A model generated the notes under the pieces. It had not been told where the DNA came from. It did not search any database and saw nothing but the letters and a program-made list of their open reading frames with translations. A stretch of 64,000 bases of DNA from UMGS1387 sp045539625 (GTDB lineage: Bacteria; Bacillota; Clostridia; Oscillospirales; CAG-382), in contig JAZQFS010000028.1 in assembly GCA_045539625.1 (NCBI GenBank), positions 45,234-109,233 on the forward strand, given 5' to 3'. Below are positions 58,730 to 64,000 of this stretch, piece after piece; the first letter of the stretch is position 1, and each line of letters starts with the position of its first letter. The position numbers and the translations under genes are program-made.

Positions 58730-60622
58730 ATGAATGAAAAATTAATGGCAATGAAATACCTCAAAAAGATAACCAAGCCTTCAAGATATACGGGCGGAGA
58801 GCTTAATGAGGTTATAAAGGAAAAGGATGTGGTTGATGCACGATTTGCATTCTGTTTCCCCGATACATACGAAATAGGTATGTCAAATCTGGGCATAAAA
58901 ATTCTCTATGACTGCCTCAATAAAGAAGATAATATCTGGTGCGAAAGATGCTTTGCACCGTGGCCCGATATGGGACAGCTTTTAAGAGAAAAGAATATAC
59001 CACTCTATGCTCTTGAAAGCGGCGATGCTTTGAAGGAATTTGATTTCGTGGGCTTTACGCTTCAGTATGAGCTGTCATATTCCAATGTGCTGTATATGCT
59101 TGACCTTGCAGGTATTCCGCTGTATTCCAAGGACAGAGACGATTCCTGTCCCATTATCATCGGAGGAGGTCCTTGCTCATATAATCCTGAGCCTGTTGCA
59201 GACTTTTTTGATATTTTCAGCATAGGTGAAGGCGAATTCAGTCTTGTTGAAACGGTAAAGCTGTATATTGAGTATAAAAAGACTCACGAAAAGTTTGACA
59301 GAAACGAGTTTTTACGCCTTGCTTCACACATAAAAGGCAACTACGTTCCCTCACTTTATGAAGTAAAGTACGAGGCAAGAGACGGAGCTGTCAGCAGTAT
59401 TACACCAATATATGACGATGTTCCGTCGGTTGTTGAAAAAAACTGTGTTGTGGACTTTGATAAAGCTCCTTTCCCCGAAAAAGTGCCTGTTCCCTTTACC
59501 GAGACGGTGCACGACAGAATTATGCTTGAATGTGCAAGAGGCTGTATGAGAGGCTGCCGCTTCTGTCAGGCAGGTATTATTTACCGTCCCTACAGAGCAA
59601 AAAGCTATAAAACCCTTGACAGAGAAGCAAAGAGCCAGTATAATTCGTCGGGTTATGAGGAAATGTCCCTGTCCTCACTTTCAATCAGCGACTATCCTTG
59701 TCTTATGGAGCTTGTTGACTCCTTGAAGGAATGGACGGATAAGGAAAAGGTTTCGCTGTCACTTCCGTCAATGAGAATTGACTCCTTTGAAGCGGAAATT
59801 ATGAAGAAGGTGCAGGGAGTAAGAAAAACAGGTCTTACCTTTGCTCCCGAAGCAGGAACACAGCGACTTCGTGACGTTATCAATAAAAATCTTACCGAGG
59901 ACGAAATTTTAACAGGCTGCCGCAACGCCTTTTCAACAGGCAGAACAAGCGTAAAGCTGTACTTTATGAACGGTCTTCCCACCGAGCGTGACGAGGATAT
60001 CGAGGGTATTGCAAATCTCGGTCAGCAGATTGTTGACGCATATTATCAGAATCCCGATAAACCCAAAGGACGTCCCGTTGAGGTGACAATTTCCGTCGCC
60101 TGCTTTGTACCCAAGGCGCATACACCGTTCCAGTGGTGGGGACAGGACAGTCTTGAAGAGCTTGTCAGAAAGCAGAAGCTGCTTGGTAGGAGCATAAGTT
60201 CAGGTAAAATCCGCTACAATTGGCACGAAGCCAAGGTTTCACGCATTGAGGCGGTGTTTGCAAGAGGTGACAGACGTCTGTCAAAGGCACTTGAGATTGC
60301 ATACAAAAACGGTCAGATGTTTGACGGCTGGGACGAATACTTCTCCTATGACCGTTGGATTGAATCCATTAACGAAGCAGGGCTTGATGCTGACTTTTAT
60401 GCAAACAGAAAATACGAATTTGACGATGTTTTGCCGTGGCAGCATATTGACTGCGGTGTTTCGGGCAAATTCCTTGTAAACGAAGCAAAAAAGGCAATAC
60501 AAGAGGTTACAACGCCTGACTGTCTTACAGGATGCTCAGGCTGCGGAGCTGCAAAATTCGGCTCAGACCTTTGCACAAAACGCTGTATAAATCCCGATAA
60601 AGCAGAAAAGGGGGAAGAGTGA
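58730..60622 (+). CDS. TIGR03960 family B12-binding-type radical SAM protein
   Basis: Protein of 630 residues with an N-terminal cobalamin-binding-like domain (FCFPDTYEIGMSNLGIKILYD near residue 38) and a radical SAM domain with CARGCMRGCRFCQAG near residue 262 (C-x3-C-x2-C). TIGR03960 proteins are widespread in Firmicutes and of unknown function. A GTG nine bases upstream (58721) overlaps the ribosome site AGGTGA, so ATG 58730 is chosen. The C-terminus has a Cys-rich end (CSGCGAAKFGSDLCTKRC) that may bind a further cluster. The stop overlaps the next start. Confidence 0.9.
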   Translation: MNEKLMAMKYLKKITKPSRYTGGELNEVIKEKDVVDARFAFCFPDTYEIGMSNLGIKILYDCLNKEDNIWCERCFAPWPDMGQLLREKNIPLYALESGDALKEFDFVGFTLQYELSYSNVLYMLDLAGIPLYSKDRDDSCPIIIGGGPCSYNPEPVADFFDIFSIGEGEFSLVETVKLYIEYKKTHEKFDRNEFLRLASHIKGNYVPSLYEVKYEARDGAVSSITPIYDDVPSVVEKNCVVDFDKAPFPEKVPVPFTETVHDRIMLECARGCMRGCRFCQAGIIYRPYRAKSYKTLDREAKSQYNSSGYEEMSLSSLSISDYPCLMELVDSLKEWTDKEKVSLSLPSMRIDSFEAEIMKKVQGVRKTGLTFAPEAGTQRLRDVINKNLTEDEILTGCRNAFSTGRTSVKLYFMNGLPTERDEDIEGIANLGQQIVDAYYQNPDKPKGRPVEVTISVACFVPKAHTPFQWWGQDSLEELVRKQKLLGRSISSGKIRYNWHEAKVSRIEAVFARGDRRLSKALEIAYKNGQMFDGWDEYFSYDRWIESINEAGLDADFYANRKYEFDDVLPWQHIDCGVSGKFLVNEAKKAIQEVTTPDCLTGCSGCGAAKFGSDLCTKRCINPDKAEKGEE

Positions 60623-61257
60623 TGGTAACTTACAGAATACGCTTTGCCAAAAGAGGCGCACTTGTTTTTGTTTCTCATCTTGACTTTGCCCACTCCTTTA
60701 CACGGGCACTTAAAAGGGCACAAATTCATCTTAAATACTCTGAGGGCTTCAACCCTCACCCAAAGCTTGTTTTTGCACTTCCGTTGTCGGTAGGTATGGT
60801 GGGCGAAAACGAGTACTGCGATATTACGATAGTTGATGATTTGACGGCAGATGAGGTAAAGACACGTCTTGAAAACGCACTTACACGTGATATTGAAATT
60901 AAAAAGGTGTATGAGCCTCAGATAAAGATAGGCAAGGTTACAAGTGCAAAGTATGAAATTGTTTTTGATGACCTTGTACCGACGGTTGAAGAAATAAAGA
61001 CAGCGCTTCTCAATCCTCCGTCCATTTCAAAAACCACCAAAAGCGGCAATACCAAAATGCTTGATATAAAGAGCCTTATATACGACTTTGATGCAGAGGA
61101 AGCCGACGGTAAAAAGACAATATACCTCACACTTGCCGCAAGCGGCGAAAATTATCTTAATCCCGACCTTGTCCTTGTCAGCCTGCGTGAGGCTGGACTT
61201 GACATAAGCGAGGACTACGAAATCACAAGAACACATATTTTATTTGCCGACAAATAA
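60622..61257 (+). CDS. TIGR03936/DUF2344 radical SAM-associated protein
   Basis: Protein of 211 residues of the DUF2344 family, found next to or fused with TIGR03960 proteins. Seen: RIRFAKRGALVFVSHLDFAH at the start, KYSEGFNPHPKLVFALPLSVG near residue 39 and GENEYCDI. The radical SAM gene overlaps its start by one base (TGATG), which is strong evidence for a two-protein system. No catalytic residues are obvious. In other Firmicutes the pair lies before rng and rplU-rpmA; here mnmG follows 19 bases later. Confidence 0.9.
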   Translation: MVTYRIRFAKRGALVFVSHLDFAHSFTRALKRAQIHLKYSEGFNPHPKLVFALPLSVGMVGENEYCDITIVDDLTADEVKTRLENALTRDIEIKKVYEPQIKIGKVTSAKYEIVFDDLVPTVEEIKTALLNPPSISKTTKSGNTKMLDIKSLIYDFDAEEADGKKTIYLTLAASGENYLNPDLVLVSLREAGLDISEDYEITRTHILFADK

Positions 61258-61276
61258 ACGGCAGAAGGAATAATAC

Positions 61277-63151
61277 ATGGAATATTTTGCAGGAAGCATT
61301 GATACGGCGGTAGTTGGTGCAGGTCACGCAGGAATAGAAGCGGCACTTGCAGCTGCACGTCTTGGATGCAAAACAATACTGTTCACAATAAATCTTGATG
61401 CAGTTGGCAACATGCCCTGTAATCCGTCAATCGGCGGAAGCGGAAAAGGTCACCTTGTGTGTGAGCTTGATGCTCTTGGCGGCGAAATGGGAAAGATAGC
61501 AGACAAAGTTTGTATGCAGTCACGCCTTTTAAACCGAGGCAAAGGTCCTGCGGTACACTCTCTGAGAATGCAGGCGGACAGGTCAAGGTATAAGGTTTTA
61601 ATGAAAAAATCAATAGAGGAAACGGAAAACCTCACCTTAAGACAGGCAGAAATTGTGGATTTACGCCGTGATGATGACGGAAGCTGGCTTTGTGTTACAA
61701 AGTACGGTGCCGTGTGGAAGGCTAAAACGGTAATTCTGTCAACAGGTACTTATCTTGAAGGAAGAATAATTGTGGGGGATGTAAGCTTCGAGGGAGGTCC
61801 CGACGGAATGTTCCCTGCCAAGGGATTGACCGCTTCTCTTAAAGAGCTTGGCGTTCCCATGATGCGTTTTAAAACGGGAACACCTGTCAGAATTCACGCA
61901 GATTCCATTGACTATACCAACCTTGAACGTCAGGACTCTGATGAAATTCCCGAGCATTTTTCAAGCGAAACCGAAAACTTTCTTGAAAATCTCAGACCTC
62001 TGCCTTGTTATGTGTGCTACACAAACGAAAAGACACACGAAATTATACGTCAGAATATTCATCGCTCACCTCTTTATTCAGGTAAAATTCAGGGCGTAGG
62101 TCCAAGATACTGCCCGAGTATTGAGGATAAGGTGATGAGATTTGCCGACAAGACAAGACATCAGCTGTTTATTGAGCCTCTGGGCTTTGACACAAAGGAA
62201 ATGTATCTTCAGGGCTTTTCGTCTTCTCTTCCCGAAGACGTACAGCTTGAAATGCTTCACTCCATTGAGGGACTTGAAAATGCAGTTGTAATGCGTATAG
62301 GCTACGCAATTGAATATGATTGCTGTGATCCTCTTGCACTTAAGGCAAGCCTTGAATTCAAGGATTTCCCCGGTCTTTTCGGCGCAGGACAGTTTAACGG
62401 TACAAGCGGATACGAGGAGGCGGCAGTTCAGGGACTTGTTGCAGGTGTAAATGCCGCAAGATATATAAACGGACAGGAAGCCTTCACTCTGTCAAGAGAC
62501 TCTTCATACATCGGAACACTTATTGATGACCTTACAACAAAGGGGACAAATGAGCCTTACAGAATAATGACAAGCCGCTCCGAATACAGACTTCTTTTAA
62601 GACAGGATAATGCCGACAGACGTCTGACACCAATGGGATATGAGCTTGGTCTTATCGGCGAAGAAAGATATGCAAAATTCCTTGCAAAGAAAAAGCAGAT
62701 AGAGGATGAGGTTGAAAGAATAAACGGTGTGCATGTAGGTCCTTCCGAGACACTTCTTGAAATATTGAAGGCACACGATTCCACACCCATTTCCAACGGA
62801 ATAAGCCTTGCGGAGCTGCTCAGACGCCCCGAGCTTGACTATGACTGCCTTGCACCTGTTGATAAAACACGTCCCGAGGGACTTTGTCGAAAGGTGAAGG
62901 AGGCTGTTGAAATTGAAGTCAAATACGACGGTTACATCAAACGCCAATTGCGTGATGCCAAGCGTTTCGAAAAGCTTGAAAGCAAGAAAATTCCTGCCGA
63001 TACAGACTATTTTGCAATAACGGGTATCCGTGCGGAAACCAAGCAGAAGCTGTCAAAAATCAAACCTACCAGCATCGGTCAGGCATCAAGAATATCGGGA
63101 GTAAGCCCGTCGGATATTCAGGTGCTGATGATTTATTTCGGAATAAACTGA
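61277..63151 (+). CDS. mnmG: tRNA uridine-5-carboxymethylaminomethyl modification enzyme MnmG
   Basis: FAD-dependent enzyme (formerly GidA) that with MnmE modifies U34 of certain tRNAs. The protein has 624 residues, normal. Seen: the FAD-binding motif AVVGAGHAGIEAALAAARLG near residue 11, the block CNPSIGGSGKGHLVCELDAL, GTYLEG and the GLFGAGQFNGTSGYEEAA motif near residue 360 and a C-terminal helical MnmE-contact domain. The mnmE (trmE) gene, often adjacent, is not in the window. AGAAGGAA precedes the start. The next gene starts a few bases after the stop. Confidence 0.98.
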   Translation: MEYFAGSIDTAVVGAGHAGIEAALAAARLGCKTILFTINLDAVGNMPCNPSIGGSGKGHLVCELDALGGEMGKIADKVCMQSRLLNRGKGPAVHSLRMQADRSRYKVLMKKSIEETENLTLRQAEIVDLRRDDDGSWLCVTKYGAVWKAKTVILSTGTYLEGRIIVGDVSFEGGPDGMFPAKGLTASLKELGVPMMRFKTGTPVRIHADSIDYTNLERQDSDEIPEHFSSETENFLENLRPLPCYVCYTNEKTHEIIRQNIHRSPLYSGKIQGVGPRYCPSIEDKVMRFADKTRHQLFIEPLGFDTKEMYLQGFSSSLPEDVQLEMLHSIEGLENAVVMRIGYAIEYDCCDPLALKASLEFKDFPGLFGAGQFNGTSGYEEAAVQGLVAGVNAARYINGQEAFTLSRDSSYIGTLIDDLTTKGTNEPYRIMTSRSEYRLLLRQDNADRRLTPMGYELGLIGEERYAKFLAKKKQIEDEVERINGVHVGPSETLLEILKAHDSTPISNGISLAELLRRPELDYDCLAPVDKTRPEGLCRKVKEAVEIEVKYDGYIKRQLRDAKRFEKLESKKIPADTDYFAITGIRAETKQKLSKIKPTSIGQASRISGVSPSDIQVLMIYFGIN

Positions 63152-63161
63152 GGTGATTGCT

Positions 63162-63824
63162 TTGACGTCATTTCACGAAAACGAACTGAGCAAGCATTCG
63201 GAAATTTATAAGCAATATGTTGAAAATGTGCCTGTTTATATGAGAGGCGATTTCAGACGGCTTTTAAGGCTTGTGCTGTTTTTGATTTGGTGCGGTGTAT
63301 GGGCGGAATCGGCAATAAGATACTATAATCTGGATTATGTTGATTTTTCCTTTATGAATCCCAGAATATACATAATCCCCGTGGTCATATTTGTCTTGGG
63401 CATATGGATATTCAAGCCCTACCGATTTTTTACCGACAGAACACGTTGCGGCTTTATTGAGGATATAACCTTTATACAGGGGTATAATGCACGAATGGGC
63501 GGCGGAGCAAGAACGGGAAACAAATTTGTTTCGGCCCGTCATACCGTTCAGGTAAAAAACGCCGTTACGGTGACGGTAACAGGTTCAGACGGGAAGAAAT
63601 CTGTCAAGAAAATGGCTGCATTTGAGAATTTTTCAAAGCTGTACAAAAAAGGGAGTGCCGTATCTGTCATAAGCGGAGTGGACTTGCTTATTCCCCTTGA
63701 AGAAGGTATTGTGCCCCGTGGCAGATGTCTTTGCACAAGGTGCGGCTCTTTTGAACCGTCGGACTACAGTCGGTGTAATATGTGCCACGCAATTTTGTGG
63801 TATAAGCAGGACAAAACGGAATAA
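63162..63824 (+). CDS. Uncharacterised membrane protein with C-terminal zinc ribbon
   Basis: Family not recognised. The protein has 220 residues: a soluble start, two membrane helices (about LLRLVLFLIWCGVWAESAI near residue 33 and IYIIPVVIFVLGIWIF near residue 70), a soluble beta-rich middle, and a C-terminal CTRCGSFEPSDYSRCNMCH zinc ribbon near residue 195. A GTG at 63153 is in frame but overlaps the ribosome site AGGTGA; the TTG at 63162, six bases after that site, is the likelier start. It is 10 bases after mnmG and ends the window's coding DNA. Confidence 0.7.
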   Translation: MTSFHENELSKHSEIYKQYVENVPVYMRGDFRRLLRLVLFLIWCGVWAESAIRYYNLDYVDFSFMNPRIYIIPVVIFVLGIWIFKPYRFFTDRTRCGFIEDITFIQGYNARMGGGARTGNKFVSARHTVQVKNAVTVTVTGSDGKKSVKKMAAFENFSKLYKKGSAVSVISGVDLLIPLEEGIVPRGRCLCTRCGSFEPSDYSRCNMCHAILWYKQDKTE

Positions 63825-64000
63825 AAATACAGGGACGTTGGGCGTCCCTGTGAGATTGTCGCAAAACCATTGTGAAAGTTTAGGTCAAGCCTTTTCAAAG
63901 GCTTGCGGTTTCCAAAGGCAGAGCCTTGGTCGCCGTCCGCAGACGGCGAAATTCCTTATGCTTCATAAAGCGCAGGAAAGGTGAATTTACCGTCCTTCAA
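63825..64000 (+). other. Gene-free end of the window with small palindromes
   Basis: AGGGACG/CGTCCCT forms a hairpin just after the stop (about 63831-63850), a possible weak terminator without a T-run. Further on are AAGCCTTTTCAAAGGCTT, CAAAGGCAGAGCCTTGG and CGCCGTCCGCAGACGGCG, three nested palindromes in about 80 bases. No gene of credible length is seen. The palindromes look like an interspersed repeat of the REP type. Confidence 0.45.

Overview
The window is a chromosomal segment of a Gram-positive, probably spore-forming member of the Clostridia, most like gut Oscillospiraceae/Ruminococcaceae. The signs are SpoVG, a sigma-H-like factor, GdpP, WalJ, DUF951, DUF3048, DUF523 and YebC-type proteins, purine-rich AGGAGG ribosome sites, strong TTGACA/TATAAT promoters, a Bacillus-type large SRP RNA and an ECF-type thiamine transporter. 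Species assignment is inference. Most of the window is dense housekeeping sequence. No CRISPR array, prophage or insertion sequence is visible.

Layout. Bases 1-27.3 kb are read almost entirely on the + strand: gdpP (cut by the window start), an orphan parA, a DUF3048 lipoprotein, argS, yebC, hinT, a phosphoribosyltransferase, mtaB, ecfA1-ecfA2, a MATE exporter, a polysaccharide deacetylase, a small lipoprotein and secA. A cluster of unknown membrane proteins with a FlK-like thioesterase follows, then DUF951-prfA-tsaC-coaE, a lytic transglycosylase, an M18 aminopeptidase, a galactokinase-family gene, walJ and a phosphatase.

Bases 27.3-32.6 kb are the accessory-looking part. They hold a DUF4230 protein with an upstream 31-residue membrane peptide, a candidate small RNA with its own promoter and terminator, a zinc-ribbon protein, a sigma-H-like factor and thiT under a TPP riboswitch. 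After tRNA-Leu(UAG) come a four-helix-bundle/mini-pyroglutamyl-peptidase pair, a tRNA 3'-end relic and an orphan protein.

Bases 32.6-42.7 kb are mostly on the - strand: murC, the SRP RNA, a three-gene putative carbohydrate operon (unknown alpha/alpha-barrel-like protein plus two Gfo/Idh/MocA oxidoreductases), a Nudix hydrolase, DUF523, a DMT exporter, a radical SAM protein and pgeF. spoVG lies on the + strand.

Bases 42.7-57.5 kb carry rplJ-rplL behind an L10 leader with an attenuator, and rpoB-rpoC behind their own promoter. These two pairs, usually contiguous, are separated by about 5.8 kb holding an SLH-domain protein, rsmA, an oligopeptide-binding lipoprotein and an S1-domain protein. The end holds a cyclophilin, a DtxR/MntR-like regulator, the TIGR03960/TIGR03936 radical SAM pair, mnmG and an unknown membrane protein.

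Together the window carries transcription (rpoBC), translation and its quality control (argS, prfA, rplJL, rsmA, mtaB, tsaC, mnmG, SRP RNA), secretion (secA), envelope building (murC, pgeF, transglycosylase, deacetylase) and vitamin uptake (ThiT, EcfA1A2). The most novel-looking items are the stand-alone hairpin RNA at 28.3 kb, the 17-bp inverted repeat around the SRP RNA promoter, the carbohydrate operon at 35-39 kb and the mini-peptidase pair at 31 kb.
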